64,000 nt of DNA from Coffea arabica (lineage: Eukaryota; Streptophyta; Magnoliopsida; Gentianales; Rubiaceae): positions 15,632,501 to 15,696,500 of the forward strand of contig NC_092323.1 in the NCBI RefSeq assembly GCF_036785885.1, written 5' to 3'. Positions 9,342-20,968 of the stretch are shown here, one piece after another. The first letter of the stretch is position 1; every line of letters begins with the position of its first letter. The position numbers and the translations under genes were made by a program. Under the pieces are notes generated by a model, which did not search any database, was not told the DNA's origin, and saw only the letters and a program-made list of their open reading frames with translations.

Positions 9342-10678
9342 TGATAGGGTGTTAATTGTTAGCAATTTTATTGTTAATTTCCCCTTTTATCCTTGCCAAA
9401 TATTGTTTTAATTATTAATATTTACTTATATTTGGTATTGGACCCAATTTCAGGGATTGAAGCAGAAAATTACCAAAAAGGAGGGACTTGTATGGAAAAA
9501 TGCAGACTTCTAAGGGTTTCAACCTTTTGGTCCTTGAATTGGTGGGGACCACAAGCTAGTGCAAGGCATTTAGTCATTTGAGCTTTTCAAAGAAAGCAAC
9601 GTAGAGAGACTTGGACCAAGAAGTAATTTGGAGGCTTTGTCCACATGTGTGGGGACCACAGGAAATAGCTTTTAGGCTTCTTTCTTTTGGCTTTTTAAGG
9701 GAAGACGTACAGAAGCAAAAGGAGATCCTTTTTAGACGGCTCTAGTTTAGCTTTTAGGATAGCTTTAATTTTTCTTTCTTTTCACTGGCCTCTGACACAC
9801 GCCAGGTGTTTGACAATATTCCCCAACGGGAAAAACACCATTTATCCCTTGCTTACTGGTAAAAAACTGCAATGTCTTTGCAATCCATTAATTCGTGTGG
9901 TGATTTAATTATGCGGCGTGGCTAAGCCTTCCTTCTAGTCAAGGGGACAACTGACGATTTGGTTCGACAATTACTGTGAGATCGAATCTGTTTTAATTAT
10001 TTTCTTCATTTATTGGTATTTATATGTTCCTTGATTTTAATTGCTATAGCCTTGTGTATGATTGATTAGTGCGCAATAATTAATTATTCATATAGGCTAT
10101 TTTGCTAAATAGAGGTAATTGAATCCGTAATTGTTCGTTATCTCTATCTTAGTAGCAACTGGCGTAATTGGGTTTATGTCAGGGGAGCATACGATCTAGT
10201 TTAAACAAACCCTTGTAGCGTGTTTGTTAGTTAGGATTGGGCATTTCTAATTATTAATGCAATCTAGAAATTAAATCCTACGGTCGTACCTAGGGTTGTT
10301 TTTGGGTTAGAGAAATAGTTAACGGTCGTACCTTAACTATCGAGAAATTAAGGAAAGGTTGGTTGTTTATCGCGTGCATGACAACTATAACTAATCTATT
10401 AATAAATGTGGAATTATCTGTGAATCAATGATCAGTGCCTGAACCATTTCTGAAGTGTACCCTTGGCTAGAGTTTTCCCTTAATTATTTCTCTTAATCAA
10501 TTATTTTCTGCAGTTAATTTATTTAGTTAGCATTTAATCCAAAACCCCCCATACTTTGGACTCTAGAAGAAACGAATTATCCCCAGTCCCTGTGGATTCG
10601 ACCCTACTCACCGCTATATACAAAATCTGTATTTTTCTCGAGTAGGTATTTTTTATTGCACAGGTTCGGCACCTGTCA
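9342..10678 (+). repeat. 3' LTR of element B (1337 bp)
   Basis: Starts TGATAGGGTGTTAATTG directly after the polypurine tract and ends CACCTGTCA. A TTTTTAAGG stretch near 9695 is a weak TATA-like candidate. The right flank CCGCGTC continues the transposase frame, so the expected 5-bp target duplication would be CCGCG; its left copy is lost with the deleted 5' LTR part. Confidence 0.9.
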
Positions 10679-11150
10679 CCGCGTCTTATTGGATGCTCTT
10701 TCCAATCCGGATGCAGCATTTCCCGTACCACCGGCTGGAAAATATTACGCGGTTGATGCAGCGTACAGACACATGCCAGGATTCATGGCGCCTTTCAAGA
10801 GTGGTCTAGGAGGGAGATCACAGACTGCACAGAAAGGATTATTTAATCGCCGCCATTCTTCGGTTCGGAACATAATAGAGAGAACGTTTGGGGTATGGAA
10901 AATGAGATTCAAAATTTTGGATGGTCCAATGAAAAACTATCCTATTGAGGCACAGAGGAACATTGTAGTGGCATGCTGTGTACTGCACAATTTCATTAGG
11001 GAGATGCAGCCATACGACGTCTACTTGACGGATGCAGCGAATATGGATAGCGCAGATACCGAAGGAGCTCAAATGCCACAATTCCACGTTACTCCAGAAG
11101 CACTCCATGATTGGAAGGAATTACAAAATGCAATGGCTGATCACATGTAG
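10679..11150 (+). pseudogene. PIF/Harbinger transposase, C-terminal catalytic part
   Basis: Continues the frame broken at 5009. With the missing codons bridged, it reads RVLLDALSNPD, then the second catalytic Asp in YYAVDAAY, and the catalytic Glu in RNIIERTFGVW, 42 residues on. It ends with a stop at 11148-11150 after MADHM. No stop or frameshift is seen. The spacing and motifs are those of DDE_Tnp_4/HARBI1-type nucleases. It is separated from its 5' half by element B. Confidence 0.88.
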
Positions 11151-11650
11151 GTTCATCGAAATGAGTAGTATATGGTTGCCACGCTTGATTTCCACGTAGT
11201 CCTAACTATTTTTAGTTGTATAATATGACTCTTTTTTAATATTTGGGATGAATATTTGGTACTATAAAAATTTAAGCCTTCTGGTCAAGGTTGGGTTAAC
11301 GGATTCCTTTTCCACTTGAGTGAATGTAATATTTTCACAACTTGTCCAAATTATTTTGTTATAACAAATTATTTGCATACAGGTGTGAGAATTTATATTA
11401 CTGTGAAATATAAGAAAAGTTCCATGTGTATTTTTTTAAAAAATTTTTTAGAACAAAATCACCATAAATTCTCACAAAATCTAAGGTCCAGCAAAATTGC
11501 TTTAAGTTGACAATTAAAAGATGAAAATAAAAAATTTATCTCAATACGATCCTAAATCACGTCTAGAAAAGGGGTTATGGATAAACTTAAAAATCGATCG
11601 GAAAGGACCTCCAAAATTTATACAATGATTCATTTATTACTACAATCAAT
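11151..11650. other. 3' flank of the Harbinger gene, no gene
   Basis: AT-rich sequence that should contain the rest of the DNA transposon and its right terminal repeat. I could not define the terminus because the left end is outside the window. Confidence 0.4.
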
Positions 11651-12150
11651 CTAGTTCATTCTCCTGATAAGTTCATTGATATAGTCTTCACAGTTGCCAG
11701 CATCGCCTCATTCAACATAGTGATTTCTCTTCTTCTTCAAGCCACTAAGAGGCGCCATAAGTTTGAATGGACAGAGAAAATTGTTTGCCTCCTTAAAGTG
11801 AGGTCCAACGGTCAAGATCTCATGGGCAAGGTCTTCAATGCAGATAATACCATGTTTTTCCAAACCCCGTTCAATGATTGAGTTGTCAATCAATGCAATT
11901 TTCTGCTTGTTTACCTTGCCATAGCCTCTCTTGTAAATCAATTCCTTAACACTCTTCAAGTTGGGTATCCATAAGCAACATAAGGCTCAACTCGGTGTAG
12001 CATATTCAGCGTTGCCTTGTTAACCTTTAGGAATACACCATTAAATATCTGTCTTACGCGCAGAAGCTGCAAAATCTTCTTAGTCCTTCGATGCATAGCA
12101 TTGATACCTTGAATGCGAACAATGAAAAGCAACTTGGCTTCCAGGTTGAA
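11651..12150 (-). pseudogene. Ribosomal protein L7 (uL30) pseudogene, 5'-truncated, intronless
   Basis: On the minus strand the conceptual protein matches the C-terminal two thirds of plant 60S protein L7: [20 protein letters not shown], then [34 protein letters not shown] and [20 protein letters not shown], ending ELIRRMN with a stop at 11651. One A is missing between GYP and LKSVKE (near 11960), which shifts the frame. A TGA replaces the Gly after HYVE (near 11705). Absence of introns suggests a processed copy, but no poly(A) is visible. Not functional. Confidence 0.9.
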
Positions 12151-13489
12151 AAAAATGTAATCCTAATTTTGATACAGTAAGAGCACAATTTTTGGATACA
12201 GGAAAAAAAATGTAGGGAGGGATTTTTTTTTAAGTTATAAAAAAAATTTTGTAAAAAAATTGCTACACTTTTTGTTAAAAATTTTGTAAAAAAATTTTTA
12301 AAAAATTGCTACAGTAAAGTTTTGAAAAAAACTTATATAGTAAGTTTTTTCTACTACTTCTACAGTGATCTACAGTAAAGTTTTAGACAAACTCCCAAAA
12401 AACTCAGGTTCCAAACAGGCCCCTAATTTCACTTTTATGCATGTAGTTTGAGTTTGACATTGTATCTTTTATGTTGGATTGCCGCTTGAAGCTGGAAAAG
12501 TGTAAACCCTGGATTTGTTATTTGGCTTGTACTAATGTATTTGGATTGTATGTTTTTGTTGCTTGGTTTGTAACGCGTGAGGTATTTAAGAGTCGACAAT
12601 TGGCTATCTTAAAGTGCTGTTATCTCTAAAGTTAATGTGGTCTTAGTTATTGGTTTACTTTGGAGGATCAATATTGTAATAGTTTAGACTATTCTTCGGA
12701 AGGAGTTGGGTTAGATTTCTCGCGTGAGTCCTGGCGAGAGTTAGGCAGACGGCCCGCCAACCCTCTGGTTCGCCTTAGGGGGAAGTGGGGTCGCCACACT
12801 TTTATCTTTCAATGTTTATAATACCTATAAACTATTATTTTTACTTCTGAAACTCTTCCATGCTGCTATAGATTGACATGATCCTCAAGACTGGCAGAGC
12901 ACAAGCATTTATGCTTCTCCAAGAAAATTCTGGAGATTCCCAATTCTTTATTTTGATTGTAATGCAAGTGCTTGATTTTATCTCTTGCTAATGAATGCCA
13001 ACCTTGTTCCTTTCGTTATATCTTAGTTCCTCATTCATCAATCATCATCCTTCTTTACAATGTGTGTCAATTTTAAGCCAAGAATATTTTCACTTTATGG
13101 TGATCAATTTAATTCCCGAAACTAATTTACTCAATATTTGTACCTAATAACCTCTAACAAATTTTTTTTGACATCTTAACATTGTAACTTAATTTGTAAT
13201 CTAGTACATACATATTCTGCATGCTGTAGTCTTCTTTTTTCGGTTATATGTTTTAGCTAGCTAGCTATTTAAAACTTTCCGTTGGAAGCAGAAAAGGAAA
13301 TACAGAAATAAAATCATTTACCTTGATTATGGTCCTTCACTTCAATTTTTGCACGTGTGATATGCATGCATCCAATGACATCAACATATACACTGTCAGT
13401 TTATACAAGATTAATAAAAAAATTAACCCTTAACTCATTAATTTCAAATTATGTACAAGTGTCAGGGAAAAAATAAATAAATCATGGTG
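12151..13489. other. Intergenic region with a truncated MITE-like piece, no gene
   Basis: 12160-12425 is A/T-rich with repeated CTACAGTA phrases. It ends in GTTCCAAACAGGCCCCTA, a typical non-autonomous element terminus whose partner end is missing. The rest shows no coding frame, RNA gene or clear repeat. Confidence 0.4.
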
Positions 13490-13930
13490 ATGATATTCTC
13501 ATTTCAAATTTGCATAGTTAAAATAAAAATTAAAATTGTCATATGTACATCCCAATTATTACTAATAATCATTGAGGTATAGGATGCCTCACCTGGCAAG
13601 TGGCAACTAAAGAAATAAGGCTTAGATACAATCATGCAACCAACGTTATGAATAAAAAATACCTCAAAATGGACCCAAAACGACATCTGTTTCTGCCTGA
13701 AAGGATGCAACAAAAGGCTTCTCTAAAAGCAGCACCACACCACTGAGTGGGGTGCGGACTCTGGATTGGACTCTGGGTTGGAGGTGGAAAGCATCTTCTT
13801 CATGAAATCTTTTGTTTATTTCTAATAATAATAAAAGCAACATTATCGTGGGCAAGAAAGTGATAAAGCTTAGTCTTTACAAAGGCAGGAAAGTAGAGGC
13901 TTGCAGGTTTGAAGAGTGGACTATCTCTTT
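13490..13930 (+). repeat. NLR upstream block, copy P1
   Basis: Closely related to 30500-30935: shared phrases include GTCATATGTACATCC versus GTCATAGTTCCCGGC context, ACTAATAATCATTGAG, TCTGGATTGGA and GGAGGTGGAAAGCATCTTC. P1 lies about 425 bp before the NLR1 start, so it is probably part of the ancestral NLR promoter region. Confidence 0.7.
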
Positions 13931-14354
13931 TTAGATGTTGGTCTTGCGTTACAGTATACTACTTTTCAAAGAAATCCCATGAAAAATTTGCAGTCTTTAC
14001 CCTCAAAAAAAAAAAATTTTGCAGTCTTTGGATCAATTTGCTGAGTTTTAAGTATAGCGGTGGAGCAAGAGACGGCTGTTAGGGAGGCGGAGAGGTGGAG
14101 AACAAAATCATGATTGGTTTTTTATTTATTTGTCAGTTTCTTAGTTGTTTGATACCATATGCTTGGGTTTTTACTTATTTTTCAGTTTCTCATTTGTTTG
14201 ATACCTTAACAGCCAGACTAAGCTAATCAGAGATTGAGAGGGAGAGATTGAGGGGAAATTCTCTAAAAGCATCCTGCTTGTCTTGCAGGAGATTCAAGGG
14301 TTTGGAAAGAGGTCATTTGATCATTTCCAAGAAAATATCAAAGTGGGGTAACCT

Positions 14355-17300
14355 ATGGAATTCAGTCAATTACTTTCAGAGCTCCAAGAATTGCGGAAAG
14401 ATGACAGGTTTTTTGACATGGATATCCAGGAACTGCGCATGATATTGATAGGCCAATACTCATTGAATATGCCACTGCCAGATCTAAAGAGAAAAATTAA
14501 GTCCATTGCGGGCAGTCTAAACTTCTGCCTCACCAAGAGAGGAAGCACTAAGCCAAATTTAAGTCACCTAAGTAAAGACCTTTCTTTGAGGCTAACATTA
14601 TTGTTCGGTCTCCTTCACTTTGCCAAAATGCATGGTAAGCAGATTCAGTCGATAGACCTCGTGGTGCACTGTGCATTTCTTGCTGTAAATGCAAAATGCA
14701 TGTGTAAATTATACAAGTCTGATCATGAAGAAGAAGAGGTACGCGGCGACATTTCTCAACTGCAACAGAAAGTAAAGCTTTTAGGTCCCCAAATCCGTGA
14801 AATTTCTGTCCGTGTCTTGACAGCTTTAAAATCAGAGTCGATATCTTCAGTCACTTTTACTCTGGAAAAGAACAGGCATAGAGCCGCAGGCATTGTGTAT
14901 CTTCACCTTGACGTTCTTATGCAGCTACTAGAATGTTATACCACTTTTACATTTCAAGTGCAGGATCAAATGCTAAAACTCCACAAGGCATTAAGATTTC
15001 TGATTGTCATTCTCGCATACAATGGCAATGAGCTTCCTGGTGGGAATTCGGCGCAGTTCGATGAGCTACGTGACAAAATGAAGGATCGTATTCGAGTTGT
15101 GGTCATTGATGTAGGTATTGTAATTTGCTCCCTTTCTGTGAATGAAATGAAATATGGTTTGGCCAAGGAAACAGATCTTGCACTTATTGATTTGTTGAAA
15201 GAGCTCCAGTTTGTTAGAGAATCATTTTCCAAAATGTTTCCACTACCATCATCATCATCACTTAGTTTCCCTAGAACCAATGAGCTGGGCTTTGTTGAGT
15301 TTCTTCTAGAAAATCTCAAGGAACTAACAAGATCTAGGGCCAATTCAATTGCTTTCCCAATCCATAAAATCCTGGCTGTCCAAGAAGATTTTCTGTCCTT
15401 AAGATCTTGCCTAGAGAAAATTGCAGAACAGCGCAACCAGAACCAAGCAATCCAAACTTTCTGGAGTCATGTTGTCGAGGTCGCATACAAGGCTGAGGTA
15501 ATAATTGATTCTGCTTTGGTTGGTGATAAACATGAATCTTGTCTGGATGCCATTGCTAGAGATATCAGTATTCTGAAGGTTGAGGCCAAAGAGATCAATG
15601 ATAACAATAGGAATGATGGTAAAGCCCTGAGAGCTACCAAGACTTTCATTCACATGCCATCACAAGTTACTGCCCAACCCTCCCATGAGGATCTGGTGGG
15701 TCGTGATGACGAGGTGAAAATAATTATTAACAGACTTAAGAGAGGATCAATGCAGCTGGATATCATTCCCATTTGGGGTATGCCTGGCCTTGGCAAAACA
15801 ACATTAGCTAATAAAGTTTACTGTGATCCTTCAATTGAGTTCCATTTTTATATTCGTGCTTGGTGTTGTGTTTCCCAAGTATATAGCATGCGTAGTTTAT
15901 TGCTCCAGATTTTGCATGGCACTGGTTTTAAGAGTTCTAACCAGAGTCTTGAGATGAGTGATGATGATTTGGAAGAAAAACTACGCAAGGTTTTAAGGAG
16001 AAATAAATATCTTATTGTTTTGGACGACTTGTGGGATATTGAGGCATGGAATTTGTTGAAAAGATCATTGCCAGATGATGCCAATGGAAGCAGGATTCTC
16101 TTCACCAGCAGATTTGAGAACTTTTCTTCGCAAATTAAACAAGACAGCAAGCCTCATCATCTTCGCCTACTTACTGATGAAGAGAGTTGGCAGCTGCTGC
16201 AAAATAAGCTATTTGGCAAGGAAGTATGTCCTCCAACATTGAGTAAAGTTGGATTGCGAATAGCAAATAACTGTAGGGGTCTACCTCTCACAATTATCCT
16301 TATTGGTGGAATTCTTGCTACTACTGAGCGAGATTGTGCAATCTGGGAAGAAGTTGCAAAAAGTCTAAGTTCCGGCAATGTTCCTGACACTGAACGTTGG
16401 ATGAAGACACTTGAGCTGAGTTACTCTCATTTGCCAGATTATTTGAAGCCATGCCTTCTTTACTTTAGTGCATTTCAAGAAGACAGAGACATTTCTGTCC
16501 AAAGGTTGTTGTGGCTTTGGATCTCTGAAGGATTTGTGCAAAAGAGTGAAGGAAAGAGCTTCAAAGATGTGGCAGATGAGTATTTGATGGATTTGACTGC
16601 TAGAAGTTTAGTTATGGTTACCAAAGAAAGGACCATGGGTGGTGCCAAGGCTTGTCGACTTCATGATTTGGTACATGAGTTTTGTGTGGTAAAAGCCAAA
16701 GAAGAAAGTTTTTTACAGATTTTTCATGGGGATGATGTTGTTACTTATACTGGACTGTCCAACCCATACCGACTGTTTATTTACTCTATGAAGTCAAGCA
16801 CGCTAGAGGAGTTAAAGCTGTTTCTTCCCAATTTACGTTCTTTGCTCTTTTTTGTTGATTATGATGGGATACATCATAAGCTGGATCTTAGTCCACATGG
16901 TTTTCTCTTACCCAGACTTCTAAGGGTGTTGGATTTGAGGAAGTTATTTCTTGGTGAAGATTTTCCAATGGAACTAGTATCGCTTGTTCACTTGAGATAC
17001 ATGGCGATTCGAGGGCACATAGAGCACATCCCATCTGCAATAGCCAACCTCTCAAAGTTAGAAAGTTTTCTGCTAAAAGGAAGCTGTGCTAATGTTGTGT
17101 TACCGAATACTATCTGGAATATCAAGACATTGCAACATCTTCGCACAAGTTCCTTCTATGGTTTTATCTTTCCCTTTGACAATCTTGAAGTCTGCCCAGA
17201 TTTAAACAATTTAGACACTCTTAGCCTTGCCGTTGATCCCCACAGTCAAAACCTGCAAAAGATACTGAAGAAGTTACCAAGCATCCGCAGGCTAAAATGT

Positions 17301-17825
17301 GTGGGTGACAAATCAGGAGAATCTACTGCAAATTGCAACAAGATCCTCACACTGAGCTATTTGACTCGACTGGAATCACTTAACCTGGATGCATTTGTCG
17401 GATATGAGTTTGAATTTCCGTCGAGTTTGAAAAAGTTGACTCTCTGGAGTAATCTTCAGCCATGGAGTAGTATTTCAAGAATCGGAAAGCTACCCAATCT
17501 TGAAGTGCTTAAATTATACAATCAAACATTCGTGGGGGAAAAATGGGAAGTGGAAGAAGGGGAGTTCCCTGACCTGCGATTCTTGGAGTTGTCAAACTTG
17601 GACATTCGCAGGTGGACTGCCTCTTCTGATAACTTTTCCCTTCTTGAGAAATTGGTTTTGCATCGCTGTGTGAAGCTGGAAGAGGTCCCTTCTTGTTTAG
17701 GGGAATCTCCATTTCTTGAAATGATTGAGGTGAGTTCGTGTGGTGAGTCTACTGTAAATGCTATAAAGCAAATCCAGCAAGAACAGATGGACATGGGGAA
17801 TGAGGCTCTAAAGATTGTGTATTGA
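14355..17825 (+). CDS. NLR1: R1-type CC-NB-ARC-LRR immune receptor (1156 aa)
   Basis: Intracellular immune receptor of the late-blight R1-like class, expected to bind ADP/ATP and trigger defence on effector recognition. The start is firm, since TAA sits in frame two codons upstream. Residues 1-about 270 are the extended R1/Solanaceae-domain-like region. A coiled-coil part follows, with the degenerate EDVID-like stretch EVAYKAEVIID near 380. NB-ARC: GRDDEV, P-loop GMPGLGKTT at about 475, RNBS-A, Walker B LIVLDDLW at about 553, GSRILFTSR, GLPL (CRGLPLTI), RNBS-D (CLLYFSAF), and LHDL in place of MHD at about 769. Irregular LRRs run from about 800 to 1130. One exon, no lesion. It lacks the first roughly 110 residues seen in NLR3, and its C-terminus is short (ALKIVY). 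Ligand unknown. Confidence 0.93.
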   Translation: MEFSQLLSELQELRKDDRFFDMDIQELRMILIGQYSLNMPLPDLKRKIKSIAGSLNFCLTKRGSTKPNLSHLSKDLSLRLTLLFGLLHFAKMHGKQIQSIDLVVHCAFLAVNAKCMCKLYKSDHEEEEVRGDISQLQQKVKLLGPQIREISVRVLTALKSESISSVTFTLEKNRHRAAGIVYLHLDVLMQLLECYTTFTFQVQDQMLKLHKALRFLIVILAYNGNELPGGNSAQFDELRDKMKDRIRVVVIDVGIVICSLSVNEMKYGLAKETDLALIDLLKELQFVRESFSKMFPLPSSSSLSFPRTNELGFVEFLLENLKELTRSRANSIAFPIHKILAVQEDFLSLRSCLEKIAEQRNQNQAIQTFWSHVVEVAYKAEVIIDSALVGDKHESCLDAIARDISILKVEAKEINDNNRNDGKALRATKTFIHMPSQVTAQPSHEDLVGRDDEVKIIINRLKRGSMQLDIIPIWGMPGLGKTTLANKVYCDPSIEFHFYIRAWCCVSQVYSMRSLLLQILHGTGFKSSNQSLEMSDDDLEEKLRKVLRRNKYLIVLDDLWDIEAWNLLKRSLPDDANGSRILFTSRFENFSSQIKQDSKPHHLRLLTDEESWQLLQNKLFGKEVCPPTLSKVGLRIANNCRGLPLTIILIGGILATTERDCAIWEEVAKSLSSGNVPDTERWMKTLELSYSHLPDYLKPCLLYFSAFQEDRDISVQRLLWLWISEGFVQKSEGKSFKDVADEYLMDLTARSLVMVTKERTMGGAKACRLHDLVHEFCVVKAKEESFLQIFHGDDVVTYTGLSNPYRLFIYSMKSSTLEELKLFLPNLRSLLFFVDYDGIHHKLDLSPHGFLLPRLLRVLDLRKLFLGEDFPMELVSLVHLRYMAIRGHIEHIPSAIANLSKLESFLLKGSCANVVLPNTIWNIKTLQHLRTSSFYGFIFPFDNLEVCPDLNNLDTLSLAVDPHSQNLQKILKKLPSIRRLKCVGDKSGESTANCNKILTLSYLTRLESLNLDAFVGYEFEFPSSLKKLTLWSNLQPWSSISRIGKLPNLEVLKLYNQTFVGEKWEVEEGEFPDLRFLELSNLDIRRWTASSDNFSLLEKLVLHRCVKLEEVPSCLGESPFLEMIEVSSCGESTVNAIKQIQQEQMDMGNEALKIVY

Positions 17826-19849
17826 TGATCCAGTGTGAATCAAAGGAGAGTCAATTTCCTCAAGTGGGTTAGATATGCTACCACAGCCGTATTTGTATTT
17901 GGCTGCGTTGAATCGCTTCAATGATATAATTCTTCATATTTCTCAATGTAATTTTTGGAGGTTCTCAATTCTTCATTGTGAATGTTGCTTTGTGATTGTA
18001 GTGGCAAGAACAGCCATCCATTTATGAATTCAACATCATGCATCATCAGCTGTTTCTCAAATGGTCCACAGGTTCTTTCTCTCTGGACATTTATTAGTTA
18101 TTACAATCTACGATTATTTAAATTTCTGAAAAAATCTTCTCAATGTTGCAGAGCCACCTACATTCATACGCTTTGCCGAATCATTCAGGATAAACCGTGC
18201 GTTTTCTCCGCAGATGCTGGCACAGAGATTAGCTGATGCTTATTTTCCAGATACCATCGCTGCTTGTCCGAGAAAAGAAGTTCAAAACATAGCGGGCCTC
18301 CATGATGAAGTAAACACTGTCACTAGGTCTGGTGCACTATGCAATATGAATAACTGTGCAAATCTCTGCTAATATATTAGAAGTCTGAGAGGGAATTAAT
18401 GTATTAAATTTTCTTTTTATTAATAGCCATGACCCCAAAAAAAAAATTTTTTTTTTTATGGCCATGCGAATGTGGGACAGTTTATTTCATAGGAGTGTTC
18501 TCTTTATATTGTTGGCATATTTCTTTGCTCTTTCAATTGTTGCCAAAATCTGTTCAAAATTTAGTATTTATTTTCTATTTCCATTTCTTCTTTTTGGTAT
18601 CTGGGGCAAATTAAGATTTGTTACAATTTAATGGGCCGAAGTGCAAATTTTAAAAATCATCTTTTCCCTTTCCAAAGGGAAAAAAAGGGAAAGAAAAGAT
18701 TAAAAAAAAATAGTGAATTTGTCAATTACTAGTTTTTTTTATTTTTAATATTGACTGTTAGTTTATATGAAAAAATTAATGATGACATTTTAGGCCAAAC
18801 CATAAGGGTGCTGTAGATTGATTTTTAAACTATAGGACAAGTTATGTGGTAAATTGTCATTGTCAAATCACGGCAAGGTAAAAGATAATTTATCCAAAAA
18901 TAATTAACAGATGCATATGAAAGTAAAAAAAATCTACTACAGAAATCAAATACGAGGAACATTATCCGACCAAAAAGGTCTCAGAAGTCAATCCCGCCAG
19001 AAAATTGTGCAAATCTCTACTAATATATTAAAAGTCTGAGTGGGAATTAATGTATTAAATTTTCTTTTTATTAATAGCCATGACCCCCCCCCCAAAAAAA
19101 ATTTTTTTTTTTTGGCCATGCGAATGTGGGGCAGTTTATTTCATAGGAGTGTTCTCTTGAAATTGTTGGCATATTTCTGTGCTCTTGATTGGCCAATTCT
19201 TTAGATTTATCTTATTCATCTTCTGTTGTGGTAGCTATAAAACTTGACGTCCACTTTTGATTTAGAATCAGACTAATTTGATCTTCTCACTATAAAAATT
19301 TAAATTTATACAAACTTTCACATGAACTGCTGGTAGTAAAGTATGGATTTCATAGGAGTGTTCTCTTTTAATTTGTTGGTGTGTTTTTTTTTTTACTTTG
19401 ATTGGCAAAATCTATAGATCAAAGGGGTTAAATGCACTAAACTTCTCTCAACTTCGTCCGTATTGCATTTTTAATTCTCTTAACTCATTAAATAAGTACT
19501 TTATCTGCTTATATAACAATTTTGTCACACGAATTATAAAGCACGGCAACCAAACAATTTAAATAGATCCAAAATGTGCAGAAAAATGTATATTGGATTG
19601 CTAATTTGAGAAGTGAAATTTCTTGATCAAATCACAAAGATAACAGAAACGCAGCTAGCAATTTTCATTAATTGTGAATTTGCACAAAGTTGAGGAGAAC
19701 AACAAAAGAGCACCGTTAAAGATGCTGGTAATAAAGAAGAAGCTTCCTTATCCCATGGTCCAATGAGTCCAATCAATATAGAAGATGTTGACACACCTCT
19801 TGGTCAAAGTTACACCAAAGAGCTCAAAAAATCCAATCATCTTGTAATA
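17826..19849. other. NLR1 downstream flank with direct repeats, no gene
   Basis: The 3' flank has short similarity to the NLR2/NLR3 3' flanks (GGAGGTTCTCAATTCTTC near 17957). Beyond it lie the direct repeats at 18354 and 19007 and AT-rich spacer. No coding frame is supported. Confidence 0.5.
18354..19185 (+). repeat. Pair of direct repeats about 650 bp apart (18354-18545 and 19007-19185)
   Basis: Both copies run from GCAAATCTCT through a TATTAATAGCCATGACCCC phrase, a homopolymer run, GGCCATGCGAATGTGGG and TTCATAGGAGTGTTCTCTT. A third short piece is at 19347-19415. The copies differ mainly in C, A and T run lengths (nine Cs in the second). Confidence 0.75.
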
Positions 19850-20150
19850 TTACAACATCAGGTTCATTGCTTCTCACTTCTTGATTCACTATTTTCACAA
19901 ACTTCCTCTCAAACATGTCAACGTGCAATTGATGCAGGTTCCAGAGTACTAATTATGAGAAGAAAAAAAAGAAGAACATAAAAGAAAAGTTCATAGGAGA
20001 GTTGGAGCAAGAACTCTATCTATATCAAATATAATATATCTGGAGTCTGCTGTTGCTCTGCCAAGGCAAGTAATGGGAAAACGTGTTACGCCAAGCTCAA
20101 TAATTGAGGTGAATGTAGTGTTGACTTTCTGTAGGAAAAGCGGCCCGGAC
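19850..20150 (+). repeat. NLR upstream block, copy U1 (before NLR2)
   Basis: Homologous to 32325-32530 plus 33575-33760: shared phrases are TTCACTATTTTCACAAACTT, AACATAAAAGAAAA, GTTGGAGCAAGAACTCTAT and AACGTGTTA followed by CAATAATT. The element-free order here shows what the broken copy near 32-34 kb looked like before insertions. Confidence 0.7.
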
Positions 20151-20968
20151 AATGTCAACACGTGGATACTTGAGTCGTGCTAGAAAGTACTGTCCTAAGA
20201 AACTATTTCAGGATATTAAAATATTTTCTCAGGATTAAACAAGTCTTCCTCTACTTTGTGAGAGGGACGTAGAACCAGCAAAAAAACTTGTTTCTAACCC
20301 AGCAGAAAAGTAAGAATGTTGTGAACGATAGACAAAGGAGGAGGTAGAGAGAGTTTTGAAGTGTAGACTTCGTTTTGTGCAGTGCAAAATGAGCCTGGCA
20401 ACTGGTTCTATTTATAAGCTTCACGGGACGGAAGAAGATAGATTTTTGAAAGCTAATTTTCCGTGAGAATAGGCTTGCTTCGTGCCAGACTTTATCTTTT
20501 GAAGTAGTCAGAGGTCTATCCTCTGTGGTGATAAGTTTGGAAAAGATCAAGTCATTTGAAAAAAAGGCCATCCGAAGCTTAACTTCCTACTATCTGGCAC
20601 TTGAACTTGCCTTTTAGTCAAAACCTTATCTTTGAAAACTTCTCCATCAAAATAGAAACAACCATTTCTGATGAAGTATTATCAGATAAAGCTCTAGTCC
20701 GAAACAAACGAAAAAATCTTTTGAAATATCAAGTTTTTACAACACTTTATTTCTTGGTAATTGTTTGCCACAGCAGAAGAAGAAAGCATCTCGCAATTAT
20801 TTAACAGGCACCAGCCACCAGTAAAATATACAGCGAGAAAAAAAGGAGTCTTGTCGGCAATATTTGATTATTCATGAGAAATCTGTAGATCTTGAACTAA
20901 GTTCATTCAGCATCAATCGTTACACTAGACAGAAATCTGATATCAGAGTGAAAAAGAAGACGCCATAA
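20151..20968. other. Proximal upstream region of NLR2
   Basis: 20150-20600 has no match elsewhere in the window and no credible gene; it could be an inserted repeat. 20758-20968 is host promoter sequence: TTTGCCACAGCAG resembles 53350, and GTAGATCTTGAACTAAG through GTGAAAAAGAAGAC matches the NLR3 leader at 41233-41315. A possible TATA-like AAAATATACA lies near 20824. Confidence 0.5.

Larger units (their letters stand above)
5010..10678 (+). mobile_element. Athila-type LTR retrotransposon B, non-autonomous, with truncated 5' LTR
   Basis: The order is 5' LTR remnant (5010-5252), tRNA-Asp primer site, 351-codon knuckle-only ORF, hairpin, tandem repeats, pyrimidine tract, GC-rich module, env relic, two hairpin-polypurine modules and a full 3' LTR (9342-10678). 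There is no capsid, protease, RT, RNase H or integrase. The LTR remnant differs from the matching 242 bp of the 3' LTR at about two positions, so insertion was recent. It splits the Harbinger transposase between the HDS motif and the following RVLLDAL. Confidence 0.9.

Noticed and set aside
20251-20571. 106-codon minus-strand frame upstream of NLR2
   Set aside because: No recognisable motif and no counterpart in the paralogous NLR3 region; an inserted repeat is equally likely.
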